Below are positions 19,568 to 29,154 of a DNA stretch of 32,364 nucleotides, piece by piece. This DNA is from Niabella sp. (GTDB lineage: Bacteria; Bacteroidota; Bacteroidia; Chitinophagales; Chitinophagaceae): assembly GCA_027493055.1 (NCBI GenBank), contig JAPUDO010000130.1, forward strand, positions 1-32,364, in the 5' to 3' direction. Under the pieces are notes generated by a model, which was not told the DNA's origin, made no database searches, and was given only the letters and a program-made list of their open reading frames with translations. Position numbers and translations under genes: made by a program. Every line of letters begins with the position of its first letter. Position 1 is the stretch's first letter.

Positions 19568-21499
19568 TTACCATCCGGGGTTTTGCTCAAACTCAGGGTA
19601 CATATTGGTTTCATTTGTTTTAAGCGGCAGCCAGTAATGTTTCTCGCTAAACTTCCTTTCCACCAATACCTGTTCACGTATGTTTAAAACCCGGTTGTCT
19701 TTGGGATCCGTTGCAGTGTTCAGCGGTGCAGCCCTGTCAAAAAATAATCCTGTTTTTAATGTATAAGGTGATTCTGTTAACAACAGCCAACGACGCAGAT
19801 CGTTAAAACGATGCCCTTCAAAAGCCAGTTCTACAGCCCTTTCACGCCTTAGTTCACCTCTAAAGCCCGAAGCATTCAGGTATGCCGCATCTACATGTCC
19901 TACACCTGCCCTGTCTCTAACAAAGTTTACAGCATCTACTGCAGTCTTGCTGTAAGATGCCACTTTTCCTGAAGGAGAGCCATATCCTTCCGATGCAGCT
20001 TCTGCGTACATAAGATACACATCGGCAAGGCGCATATAAGGCAGGTGAATATTGAGCGCCCGATCATAGCTATAACCCTGATCGTATTTATTGGCAGTTC
20101 TGGGTATAAATTTATACAGCAGGTACCCTGTGCGGCTTCCGGTAGCTATATTCCTGTAGCTGCCAATACCCGGATTATCGGGGCCAGGGCTTCCGTTGGC
20201 TCCATTATGAAACAGATTCGCATACCGGTTGCTTTCCTCTTCGGCGGGCATGGTACCGGCAATACACTTAATTCCATCAAATACTATATCATTATAAAAA
20301 CGTGGATCGCGTCCCTTCCAGGGATATTGCGGATCATAACCCGATTTGGCATCGGCTACAGATGCACTGTTAGAAGTGTTGATAGGCAACCCATTTGCCA
20401 TTCCATACAGGTCAACATAGTTAGCCGTAGGTATAAACTTCACATCTCCACCTTCTATAATTGCCGGCTGGTATTGTTTGCTGGTTCCCCAGTTGGAACT
20501 GTTAGCGCCATAGTACGGACCGCGGAAAATGGCTTCTGTACCGCCCGGTATGGCCCAGTTTTGCCCCATTGTATAAAAATTAGTATAGTATTGAGCAAAA
20601 GGTACAAGGCTGTACGGAGCTTCACCATTCTCACAATATTTTAGTAATTCGGCAAACGCAGCAGCCGCTTTCTGGCAATAGTCCGTATTATAGGTCTTAC
20701 TGCCCTGGGATTCATAGTTCATCAGCGGGCTGCCTGCCCACAAATAATTTTTGCCCAGGTAACCCAAAGCCATTATTTTATTAATACGCAACTGGTTTTT
20801 CCCCAACGTTCTTTTACCGGCTGTAGTATTATCCCAGTCAATAGGCAGCAGGTCAGCAGCCTGCCTGAAATCATTTGCAGCCTTATCGGCGCACTCCTGG
20901 TATTTTAAGCGCGGCAAGGTCAATTTCTCATCGCTTGGTAATACATAATCAATATAAGGCAGCCCTCCAAAATACTGGATGAACATGAAATGAAACCATC
21001 CCCTGAAAAACAATAACTGGCCTTTTATGAGATCTTTTTCCTCCTGGGTAGCATCCTGCATTTTATCAAGGTTTTCCAAACCCATATTACACTTACGTAT
21101 GCCATACCAGCCCAGTCCCCATAATGACTTTGTAAAACGATCATCATTTGTACTGTTATTATTCCTATCCATCCAACCTGCCTGCCAGCCATCAAATTGC
21201 CGTTGCCAGCCCCAGAAATTGCCATTGTCAATCTTAACCACAAAGTGAAAATCAAGGGCTGTAGATTGAATTTCATCTTCTCCCCAGTTCCATGAGTTAG
21301 TCCAGTAACCATTGGAAAAATCGGGAATACAATGGTATAGCTCTTCGGTAAAACCCTGGAAGTTTACAAAATTCTTGAAAGCCTCCTCTTGTGATACAAT
21401 AGAATCGGGCTCCCGGTCCAAATATTTTGTACAGCCTCCTGCACTTATTAGTATCGTTGCTATTACAACAGGCAGTATCTTGTTTATATATTTATTCAT
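19568..21499 (-). CDS. xusB: SusD/RagB family xylan-binding lipoprotein (first pair)
   Basis: The 643-residue lipoprotein has lipobox SAGGC (Cys23) followed by TKYLDREPDS, typical of SusD. The signature RRERAVELAFEGHRFNDLRRW is near the C-terminus, as is the final EQNPGW. The N-terminal region is rich in tryptophan (GYWTNSWNWGEDE, NGNFWGWQRQFDGWQAGW), which would suit sugar stacking. It starts 11 bases after xusA, so the pair is translationally linked. Confidence 0.93.
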   Translation of the reverse strand: MNKYINKILPVVIATILISAGGCTKYLDREPDSIVSQEEAFKNFVNFQGFTEELYHCIPDFSNGYWTNSWNWGEDEIQSTALDFHFVVKIDNGNFWGWQRQFDGWQAGWMDRNNNSTNDDRFTKSLWGLGWYGIRKCNMGLENLDKMQDATQEEKDLIKGQLLFFRGWFHFMFIQYFGGLPYIDYVLPSDEKLTLPRLKYQECADKAANDFRQAADLLPIDWDNTTAGKRTLGKNQLRINKIMALGYLGKNYLWAGSPLMNYESQGSKTYNTDYCQKAAAAFAELLKYCENGEAPYSLVPFAQYYTNFYTMGQNWAIPGGTEAIFRGPYYGANSSNWGTSKQYQPAIIEGGDVKFIPTANYVDLYGMANGLPINTSNSASVADAKSGYDPQYPWKGRDPRFYNDIVFDGIKCIAGTMPAEEESNRYANLFHNGANGSPGPDNPGIGSYRNIATGSRTGYLLYKFIPRTANKYDQGYSYDRALNIHLPYMRLADVYLMYAEAASEGYGSPSGKVASYSKTAVDAVNFVRDRAGVGHVDAAYLNASGFRGELRRERAVELAFEGHRFNDLRRWLLLTESPYTLKTGLFFDRAAPLNTATDPKDNRVLNIREQVLVERKFSEKHYWLPLKTNETNMYPEFEQNPGW

Positions 21500-21510
21500 A
21501 ATAATATTGT

Positions 21511-24500
21511 TTAGAAAGTAATGTTAGCGCCTAAATTAAATCTGCGGAAAGTAGGATATGCCCCTTGTGTAGGAACTCCCGAACCTCCAAAGTTCGACTC
21601 CCTGTCATCTTTCATTTTGGTCCATACCAATAAGTTATTACCATTAAGATAAATTCTTAAACTTTGAAGTCCCAGTCTTTTTACAAAACCAAATGTGCTT
21701 CCGAACTGATAAGAAACCTCAGCATTTTTTAGCCTGGCAAAAGAAGCGTCATTTTGATAGAGGTTGCCTTTGTACTCTCCATAAGGCGTAGACAGCCAGC
21801 GTGGGCTTGGAATGGCATTAACGCCCTGGTTGTCCTTGCTCCAGTAAGCCCCTTCGTCGTACACAACGTGGTTTTGCATACCCAGGCTTCCGAACGGTGT
21901 CCAGCGGGTTACATTATTGGCACCATAAAATTGTAAAAACATACTAAATCCTTTCCAATCCAACCCTATGGTTGCATTATAAGTATTATGTGGCCAGGTT
22001 GAGTAGCCATAGGGAATGTTGTCAAGGTTATCTATTATACCGTCTCCGTTAAAATCAACCAGGTAATAATTGCCAGGCAGTTTGTAATCATCCTGCTGCT
22101 GCTGTATAGCACTGCCATATAGCTGGTCCCAGTTATTGTAATATCCCGCACTTACGTAAGTATAGGTCTGGCCAATTTCTTTACCAACCAGTTTTTGATA
22201 GTCAGGTAGCAAAGCCGCGTCATCACGTTCCTTGATTACATTTATGGCATGTGTCATATTTAAATCAGTCCACAGGTTTACATTACCTACCATTTTTTTA
22301 ACATGCAGCTCAATTTCATATCCTTTGGCATCCACTTTACCCAAGTTGGCGGTGGGAGGCGTGGTACCATAGTAAGAAGGTATGGCCCTGCCACTTCCAG
22401 ACAGTAAGATTTTTGATCTCTGATCGCGGAAGAAGTCCACCTTTCCTGAAATAAGGCCTTTAAATATTTCAAAATCAACACCTATATTCACTTTTACCGC
22501 TTCCTCCCACTGAATATTAGGGTTACCTACAAATGATTCCCGGTACCATGTATAAGGACTTTGTTCCGCACCCTCTCCTGTTGTCCCCAGGCGGGCTTTG
22601 CCGCCATACGCCCACTGGGTAAGATATAAGAACCTTGAGCCTCCGTCAAAGCCGGTTTCTCCGTAAGAAGCGCGGATCTTAAACATGTCCAGGAACTTCA
22701 GCGACTGCATGAATTTTTCTCTTGACAATACCCAGTTAACGCCTCCTGATGAAAAGAATGCAAATCGGTTTTCTTTACTGAATTGCTCCGATCCGTTATA
22801 AGCTCCATTGTACTCCAAATTGTATCTGCCATCATATCCATAGGTGGTACGAAATACCCAGTCTTCACGGTAAGAAGGAATCATACTTCCCTGAGCAGAC
22901 TGGTTGCGGTTTACCAATCCCATCAATGTTACATTGTGCTTTTGGGCTATCGTTTTTGCATAATTGAGCTGCAGGTTATAAAACAGCCGCCTAAATGCTC
23001 CATCAACAACCCCACCGGCCGGAGACCAGTTGATGCCCTGCTGAAAATCGAAACCGGTGATTCCGTCATTTCCTTCCTTATAGTAAACCGCTCCTGTTTC
23101 GGGGCTTATCCATTTACGCTGAACACCGTTCCGGTATAAGTTATTTACCCCTCTTTCCCTTTCCTCAAATGTATTGTCAAATGAAACCGTTCCTAAAAAC
23201 TTCAATCCTTTAATAATCATTCCCAAGTCCTGGTCAAGCGTAAAATCTGTAGTCATCCTTGCAGTAGTCCGGTACTGTACACCACTGGTGGAAAGGCTTC
23301 TGGGAGAGTTTTCGGCGCGTCCTTCATTAGGTGCATAGTATCCCCAGGAGCCGTCCGAATACAAGGGCATGAAAACATCGGGTGCTGCCGAATAAGCATC
23401 CACCCAGTAAGAATAGTCTCCTCCTGAAAATACCCATGGACTCTTCCTGACACCATAAGAGCCCGAAAGATTAACCTTGAACACGGTAGATTTTGTTAAT
23501 TGAAAATCAAGGTTGCTGCGTACATTTAGCCTGTTAAATCCAAACCCCGGCGTATAGCCGCTATTGTTTTCATATACTTTAAAAATATCTCCTTCACGTA
23601 AAAAATCGGCGCCGGCAAAGTACTTAACAAACCGGGTACCTCCGCTTATATTCAGGTTGGCGTTTTGAGAAGTTGCATAGTCTTTGAACATAACATCTGT
23701 CCAATCAACATTAGGATAACGTTCTGCCTCTTCCAAATTAGCAGGATAACGATATTTCCTTAATATTTCCTCTGGTAAATAGTCGTTCCAGCTGGAAGGG
23801 CTTTTAGAAAGTTCATACTCTATTACGTCATTGCGCACACGAAGTGCATCATAAGAATCATATTTCCCGGGAAGTTTCGAAGGAACTTTTACTACAGAGT
23901 TTAACATACCCCTGATAATAGCTTTACCCATACTCCCCCGTTTGGTTGTTATAAGGATTACACCATTGGCACCCCGGGAACCGAACACCGCAGTTGCTGA
24001 AGCGTCTTTTAATACAGATATGGTTTCTACCGATCCAATTTCTACACTTTTCATGGGACGCTCTACTCCATCTACCAGTATAAGAGGGTCTGAATTATTC
24101 CATGAGCTCCTGGTACGTATAATAATCTGGGGGTCCTCATCCCCTGGTAAACCGGTACCCTGAGAGGTGATGAGGCCCGGAACATTGCCCGTAAGCGCCA
24201 TACCAATGCTGGATACACCGCCGGCACGCTCCAATACTTTACCGGTAGTTTGGGTTATTGCAGCTACCACGCTTTCGCGTTTCTGCTTACCATAACCTAC
24301 CACCACCACATTATCCATGGACTGCTGATTTTGATCCAGTTGAATAATAATATTTACATATCCATTAGCAAGTGATACGCTTTTAGTGTTATAACCTATA
24401 GAGGTTATGATAATATTTGCCTTAGCGTTAGTTGCCTGAATCGTAAAGGCGCCATCATCGCCTGAAGTAGTATAAGTATTGGTACCCTCCTGGCTGATAC

Positions 24501-24681
24501 TGGCTCCGGGAACAGGCTCGTTTCTTTCATTAATAATTTTACCAGTTACAGTTATTGTGGTTTGAGATAACGCCGGGAAGCTCAAAAGCACCACATAAGC
24601 CGTTATAAAAAGCCGTGCTGAAAATTTAATAGCGTTTAAAACCTCACTCGTTTTAAAGCATTTGAAATTGTATCTTTTCAT
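21511..24681 (-). CDS. xusA: SusC/RagA family TonB-dependent transporter (first pair)
   Basis: The 1056-residue protein is the first gene of the XUS operon. It has a long signal peptide (1-39), a carboxypeptidase-regulatory-like domain (about 44-116), a TonB box-like DNVVVVGYGKQKR at 123-135, a plug (about 132-248) with DPLILVDGVERPM and AVFGSRGANGVILITTKRG, and a barrel ending in GANITF. The order SusC-SusD-SusC-SusD-XusE-GH10 is the conserved XUS core known from Prevotella bryantii and human-gut Bacteroides, which gives the specificity. Upstream is a 514-bp gap with a candidate promoter, and beyond it the HTCS regulator. Confidence 0.94.
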   Translation of the reverse strand: MKRYNFKCFKTSEVLNAIKFSARLFITAYVVLLSFPALSQTTITVTGKIINERNEPVPGASISQEGTNTYTTSGDDGAFTIQATNAKANIIITSIGYNTKSVSLANGYVNIIIQLDQNQQSMDNVVVVGYGKQKRESVVAAITQTTGKVLERAGGVSSIGMALTGNVPGLITSQGTGLPGDEDPQIIIRTRSSWNNSDPLILVDGVERPMKSVEIGSVETISVLKDASATAVFGSRGANGVILITTKRGSMGKAIIRGMLNSVVKVPSKLPGKYDSYDALRVRNDVIEYELSKSPSSWNDYLPEEILRKYRYPANLEEAERYPNVDWTDVMFKDYATSQNANLNISGGTRFVKYFAGADFLREGDIFKVYENNSGYTPGFGFNRLNVRSNLDFQLTKSTVFKVNLSGSYGVRKSPWVFSGGDYSYWVDAYSAAPDVFMPLYSDGSWGYYAPNEGRAENSPRSLSTSGVQYRTTARMTTDFTLDQDLGMIIKGLKFLGTVSFDNTFEERERGVNNLYRNGVQRKWISPETGAVYYKEGNDGITGFDFQQGINWSPAGGVVDGAFRRLFYNLQLNYAKTIAQKHNVTLMGLVNRNQSAQGSMIPSYREDWVFRTTYGYDGRYNLEYNGAYNGSEQFSKENRFAFFSSGGVNWVLSREKFMQSLKFLDMFKIRASYGETGFDGGSRFLYLTQWAYGGKARLGTTGEGAEQSPYTWYRESFVGNPNIQWEEAVKVNIGVDFEIFKGLISGKVDFFRDQRSKILLSGSGRAIPSYYGTTPPTANLGKVDAKGYEIELHVKKMVGNVNLWTDLNMTHAINVIKERDDAALLPDYQKLVGKEIGQTYTYVSAGYYNNWDQLYGSAIQQQQDDYKLPGNYYLVDFNGDGIIDNLDNIPYGYSTWPHNTYNATIGLDWKGFSMFLQFYGANNVTRWTPFGSLGMQNHVVYDEGAYWSKDNQGVNAIPSPRWLSTPYGEYKGNLYQNDASFARLKNAEVSYQFGSTFGFVKRLGLQSLRIYLNGNNLLVWTKMKDDRESNFGGSGVPTQGAYPTFRRFNLGANITF

Positions 24682-24848
24682 ATCTTATTTTGTAATTGAA
24701 ATATGTCGTGGTTTATAATCGTTAATGTACAGCCGGCTTAAGTAGGTACAAGCAAATCCAGTTGAAGCATCATTCCGGCAGTTTTAGTAGCAATCATTTT
24801 CATCTTTTTATGCAATCGGTTACAATAAATTTAAAAAAAACACCCAGG

Positions 24849-24860
24849 GACAAAATGGCA
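24849..24860. repeat. 12-bp direct repeat, copy 1 (GACAAAATGGCA)
   Basis: The same 12-mer recurs in the same orientation at 25160-25171. This copy would lie in the 5' untranslated region of xusA if the promoter call is right. Confidence 0.6.
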
Positions 24861-24907
24861 GCTTCAGTATTCCACTCAAACACATATCAGCATGGATACT
24901 GTTTAGT

Positions 24908-24941
24908 CAAAAATAGTTTCGCAGATAGCCTAAAAGCCAAA
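24908..24941 (-). promoter_or_regulatory. Candidate promoter for xusA
   Basis: On the minus strand the -7 element reads TATTTTTG, an exact match to the Bacteroidota TAnnTTTG. A TTTG lies 22 bases upstream as the -33 element. The predicted RNA start near 24901 leaves a leader of about 220 nt. The motif is short, so this is a candidate only. Confidence 0.4.
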
Positions 24942-24972
24942 TTTTAAGATATTTGTGTTTCAATTTCAGATA

Positions 24973-24988
24973 TTCTTACGAATAAGAA
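24973..24988. promoter_or_regulatory. Inverted repeat TTCTTA-N4-TAAGAA, candidate operator
   Basis: A perfect 6-bp dyad with a 4-base spacer lies about 30 bases upstream of the candidate -33 element of xusA, which is a suitable place for an activator. AraC-type regulators more often use direct repeats, so binding by the HTCS is speculative. Confidence 0.35.
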
Positions 24989-25159
24989 CCCGTAATTATC
25001 CGTTAACTTGAAAAATTCAGACATCTTTTATGGCAAATGCGTGTCTAAAATTGAAAATCCTGAAAAAAGAAAGAAAATAATGCTTTGGAGCTGAAAAAAT
25101 AACTGCCGGAAGAATACTTTTTTCCTAAGGGTAAGTACATTTTCCCCAATCGTTTTCAA

Positions 25160-25171
25160 GACAAAATGGCA
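25160..25171. repeat. 12-bp direct repeat, copy 2 (GACAAAATGGCA)
   Basis: This is an exact copy of 24849-24860. It lies about 25 bases after the HTCS stop codon on the transcribed strand. Confidence 0.6.
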
Positions 25172-25195
25172 ATAAAATGTATACCCATAAACAGC

Positions 25196-28100
25196 TCAAA
25201 TATCGCTTGGCGAAACGCCGAAACTCTTTTTAAAGGAGGAGCTAAAATACGCAACAGTTGAAAAACCGCATTTTTCACTAATTTCAAGAACAGTATATTT
25301 GCCCCCTTTCAGCAACTCAAGCGCATGATTGAGCCTGACCGCTTTTATAAATTCCGATGGGGATTGATCTGTAAGCGCCTTGATCTTTTTATATAACAAA
25401 GAAGGACTTACCAACATAGCTTTTGCAAAGTGATCTTTTCCAAAATCAGGGTTATCCAGGTTATTGTAAACTATTTCAAGCGCGTTTTTTACAAAAAGGT
25501 CGTTGTGCTCATTTTCAAGGATTTTACTTTCACCCCTCCGGTCTATCATACGCAATGCCTTATCACGAACGATCTTCCTGTTCTTTATGATGGTTTTAAT
25601 TCTTTGAATAAGCAGGCTGATATCAAATGGCTTGCTTAAATAATCATCGGCTCCAAGCCCCAGACCGTATAATTGGTCTTCTTTTTCTGACAGCGCCGTT
25701 AATAATATAATCGGGATATGGGAAGTTTCGTATGTTGATTTCATGATCTTGCACAATTCATGGCCGTTCATGTTTTCCATCATGATATCGGATATTACAA
25801 GATCAGGAAGCTGTTTTTTTATGATACTCCAGGCTTCTTCCCCGTTTTCGGCTTCCATTATCTCAAACTCGTTTTTAAGAGACATTTTAATAAACCTTCT
25901 TAATTGCTCATTGTCTTCAACCACCAGTACACGCAACACTTTCTCCTCATCAGCTTTGCCCGCCTGCGGTTCCCTGACCGCCTTTTTATCTTTCACTTTT
26001 TCCTGTGAATATTCTTCCGCTGCTCCGTTATAAACGGTATCAACTATCCTGAAAGGAATTTTAATGGTAAACGTAGACCCTGCCCCCTCCTCACTTACAA
26101 AAGAAATTTGCCCATCGTGCATATCAACATAGCTTTTAGCCAATAATAAGCCAATGCCTGAACCTACAATTTTGGAGTTAACGGCATTTTCACTCCTGTA
26201 AAACTCTTTAAACAGTTTTTTTTGAGCGGCCTTGTTAATGCCGATGCCTTTATCGCTAACGCTCAGGTTCCACTGTTCCGGAGTGGCATTGAAAACAATT
26301 TCTATACAGGTATCATTTTTTGAATATTTTATTGAATTGGAGAGCAGATTGTCTATCACTTTCTCCATCATACGCTCATCCACCGCAGTACAATATTCCT
26401 CCGTGCTTTTCCTGAAAATGATTGTATTATGCTTAGCTTCTGCCAATGACTGAAACATATAAACACGCTGGGCGATCAGTTTTACTATATCTGTCATTTT
26501 TAAAGCCAGCACTTCCTTCCCAATATCAACCTTTTGAAAATCCAGCAATTGAGAAGCAACCATTGAAAGTTTGGTTACCTGTTCTTTAGCCATGCTTAAA
26601 TATTCAACTCCGTTTGAAGAAAGCTTACTTTCCCTGCCCAGCTCTTCAATAGGCCCCTTTACCAAAGTGAGTGAATTTCTTATATCATGCGCTGTATTTG
26701 TGAAAAACCTTAATTTATCCTCAGCATGCTGATGTTTTAGCCTGTTTATATAAGTGCGCAAACTAAAGTAAATACCTGCCAAAATGCACAAAAGTACCAG
26801 CAATGAAAACCACCAGGTTTTCCAGAAAGGAGGTGTAATAATAAAAATGATGCTATGCTCAGCTATAATTTCAGACAATGAGCCATTGTATAAACGTAGT
26901 TTCAGCTCAAAATTACCCGGCGGAAGATTGGTGTAGGTTAATAAATCATTGCCGGAAGGCTGGCTCCAGTCTTTATCAAATCCTTCCAGCTTCCAGCTAA
27001 ATTTTGCGCCCGATATAGCGCTGCCCAAAGGAATCAGGTTAGCAGTAAAATTATTCTGATCAAAATTCAACCTGATGTCCCGGATGTCCTGGATAGGCAC
27101 TTTCAAAAAACTGTCTTTAAAATTCCTGATCGAATTTCCTGATACCACAATATCATTTACAAAGATCCTGGCTTTCGATTTTACAGGAAAAATGCTGTCA
27201 GGACTAAATATAAAAGCACCTTTATTTGATCCAAAAACGATATTGCCATCTTTAAGAACTGTTACCGCTTTCCTGTTGAAAGCAATATTTGACAGAAGGG
27301 GGACATTAGAAAGTGTAGTAACTGATTTGTTTTCGGGGTTAAATTTACAGATCCCATTTTCGGTACCCAACCATATAGAGCCGCCCAGTAACCATGCACT
27401 GTTTATATAATCAGAGGGCAGGCCGTTCGCTACTGTTACCCGCTCCGTTTTTTTACTTTTTACATTATAGCTCAAAAGGCCATCTCCTGTTGTCATCAGG
27501 TATATCTCATCACCTTTTACAACGATGTCCTGAAACAAATGACCTTCCAGGTATTTTTTTGTAACCCCTGTTTTTTTATTAAGGATCACCAAAGCATTAG
27601 TTGTTGCAAGAAGCATTTCATTGGCATTCATTTGTGCAAAAGCATACATAGCCTCGTAGGAGTATGTACGGAATTGCTGCTCTCTTTCAGAGTAACAAAA
27701 AATATTGCCAAGCCCGCCTACCCAAATATCACCTTCATTATCTTTAAAAATATCAAAAACAAAATTATTGGCAGGATTGTCACTATTACTTCTCTTAAAA
27801 TAATGATGAAGCTCTTTACCGGAAACAGCATCAATTACATAAACGCCGGAAGAGTAGGTCCCAGCCCAAATACGCCCGTTATTATCTTCGCATAAGGAGA
27901 GGAAAGCCACCGCACGTCCCATTTCATTGTTCTGAAGATAATTTTTCCAGCGATTTGTTTTAGGCTCCCACGAACTAAGGCCATTATTGGTAGCAAACCA
28001 TAACTTACCGTTTTTATCTTCTAAAATCCGGTTGATGCTGTTATTAACCAAAGAATTTCTATTCCCAACCTGGTGGCGCACCTGCTGTATCCCCTGATTT

Positions 28101-29080
28101 TGCGCATCATAATATGAAAGTCCTCCTGTAAATGTGCATATCCAGACCCTGTTTTCCCCATCCTTATATATATCATAAACGCCGTTGCCCTGCAACGAAT
28201 TGGAATTATCTATATCTTCTTTGAGAACGCTTAATACCCTGTCTCCGTTTTTTGACAATTCCCAAACTCCACCTCCATCAATTCCAACCAAGCAGGTTGA
28301 ATCAGTATTGGGCGTTATGGCTAATACCGGCTGCCTGGGAAAAGAAGGAACACGTGTTGCATAAAAGGATTTGTTCAAAAAATTGTAGAAATATAATCCA
28401 CCTGAAAAAGTGCCTATCCACAACTTATCCGATGACTGATCGAAAAAAAGCTTAGTCGCTTCAACCTGAAATGAAGCAGGAAAATGATGGGAAATACTTA
28501 CTCTACCGGACCGGGTATTTAGCACGCCCAATATACGCGGGGTAACAAAAATCAGCTCCTCATTATTTTTATATGTTATATTTAAAACACTGGCTGCTTC
28601 AGGATATATTTCACTAAGGCTTCCATCGTACTTAAACAAACCTACCAATGTTGCTATCCACAAACTATTATCTTTACCAACCAAAACGTTGGTTATACCA
28701 TAAAAATCCCGCTTAATCACTTTAGGAATGTTTACTAAAAGATCAAACCGGTTCATGATCGTATTATACTTAAAAACCTGGCCGTTATTTGTATAGGCAT
28801 AGAGCCGGCCTTTATCAAATACTAACTTACTCCAAACCACATTGGGGCTTTCTAACGGAAGCTTATAAATATCATAACCATTATATTTGAGTCTTACAAT
28901 TCCGGTTTTGGAGGAAGCCCATATAAAACCGTCGTTATCCGAGCAGACAGATGTAGCTTCCCGCAAATTAAGGCCGTGCGTTTCAGAAACATTATAAACT
29001 TTAACCTCTGTTGCAAATAATTGAAATACCCATAAACAATAAAATAAAAAAAAGCAAACCCGTAGTAATCCCCGTTTCAT
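25196..29080 (-). CDS. Hybrid two-component system (HTCS) regulator of the xylan locus
   Basis: The protein is 1294 residues from the ATG at 29080 (MKRGLLRV, which gives a standard signal peptide). A start at 29155 would add 25 residues and spoil it. Periplasmic part: about 600 residues of reg_prop-type propeller repeats (GKLWFATNNGLSSW, GDIWVGGLGNIF and others), then a Y_Y_Y domain (SWKLEGFDKDW, LPPGNFELKLR) and a membrane helix (about 753-775). Cytoplasmic part: HisKA with His798 (TAHDIRNSLTLV), HATPase with N-box NLLSNSIKYSKND, DKGIGI and GSGIGL, a receiver with Asp1098 in VISDIMM and Lys in SKPFD, and a C-terminal AraC-type helix-turn-helix ending GVSPSDI. HTCS proteins bind an oligosaccharide in the periplasm and activate the adjacent utilization locus. 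The position just upstream of xusA points to xylan fragments. Confidence 0.92.
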   Translation of the reverse strand: MKRGLLRVCFFLFYCLWVFQLFATEVKVYNVSETHGLNLREATSVCSDNDGFIWASSKTGIVRLKYNGYDIYKLPLESPNVVWSKLVFDKGRLYAYTNNGQVFKYNTIMNRFDLLVNIPKVIKRDFYGITNVLVGKDNSLWIATLVGLFKYDGSLSEIYPEAASVLNITYKNNEELIFVTPRILGVLNTRSGRVSISHHFPASFQVEATKLFFDQSSDKLWIGTFSGGLYFYNFLNKSFYATRVPSFPRQPVLAITPNTDSTCLVGIDGGGVWELSKNGDRVLSVLKEDIDNSNSLQGNGVYDIYKDGENRVWICTFTGGLSYYDAQNQGIQQVRHQVGNRNSLVNNSINRILEDKNGKLWFATNNGLSSWEPKTNRWKNYLQNNEMGRAVAFLSLCEDNNGRIWAGTYSSGVYVIDAVSGKELHHYFKRSNSDNPANNFVFDIFKDNEGDIWVGGLGNIFCYSEREQQFRTYSYEAMYAFAQMNANEMLLATTNALVILNKKTGVTKKYLEGHLFQDIVVKGDEIYLMTTGDGLLSYNVKSKKTERVTVANGLPSDYINSAWLLGGSIWLGTENGICKFNPENKSVTTLSNVPLLSNIAFNRKAVTVLKDGNIVFGSNKGAFIFSPDSIFPVKSKARIFVNDIVVSGNSIRNFKDSFLKVPIQDIRDIRLNFDQNNFTANLIPLGSAISGAKFSWKLEGFDKDWSQPSGNDLLTYTNLPPGNFELKLRLYNGSLSEIIAEHSIIFIITPPFWKTWWFSLLVLLCILAGIYFSLRTYINRLKHQHAEDKLRFFTNTAHDIRNSLTLVKGPIEELGRESKLSSNGVEYLSMAKEQVTKLSMVASQLLDFQKVDIGKEVLALKMTDIVKLIAQRVYMFQSLAEAKHNTIIFRKSTEEYCTAVDERMMEKVIDNLLSNSIKYSKNDTCIEIVFNATPEQWNLSVSDKGIGINKAAQKKLFKEFYRSENAVNSKIVGSGIGLLLAKSYVDMHDGQISFVSEEGAGSTFTIKIPFRIVDTVYNGAAEEYSQEKVKDKKAVREPQAGKADEEKVLRVLVVEDNEQLRRFIKMSLKNEFEIMEAENGEEAWSIIKKQLPDLVISDIMMENMNGHELCKIMKSTYETSHIPIILLTALSEKEDQLYGLGLGADDYLSKPFDISLLIQRIKTIIKNRKIVRDKALRMIDRRGESKILENEHNDLFVKNALEIVYNNLDNPDFGKDHFAKAMLVSPSLLYKKIKALTDQSPSEFIKAVRLNHALELLKGGKYTVLEISEKCGFSTVAYFSSSFKKSFGVSPSDI

Positions 29081-29100
29081 TCTACAAGATAAGAAACGGG
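29071..29100 (-). promoter_or_regulatory. Perfect 8-bp hairpin overlapping the HTCS start codon
   Basis: In the transcript CCCGTTTC, a 14-nt loop, then GAAACGGG. The G of the start codon at 29080-29078 is the first base of the 3' arm, and the loop holds the bases just before it. The structure could limit ribosome access. No function is proven. Confidence 0.5.
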
Positions 29101-29154
29101 AAAGAAATAACAGCAAACGTCCCGGCAGATATATAACAGTTTTTAAATACGGCA

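Larger units (their letters stand above)
24682..25195. other. Regulatory gap between HTCS gene and xusA
   Basis: This 514-bp AT-rich stretch has no credible gene. It holds a candidate promoter, a short perfect inverted repeat upstream of it, and two copies of a 12-mer. No strong terminator for the HTCS gene is visible, so some readthrough into xusA is possible. Confidence 0.8.

Noticed and set aside
20045-20644. 199-codon plus-strand open frame
   Set aside because: It lies wholly inside xusB on the opposite strand, has no recognisable domain or signal, and is a shadow of the strongly supported SusD gene.
25111-25128. Hairpin GGAA-N-TTCC after the HTCS gene as a terminator
   Set aside because: The stem is A/T-rich with a mismatch, has no convincing T run, and would be unstable.
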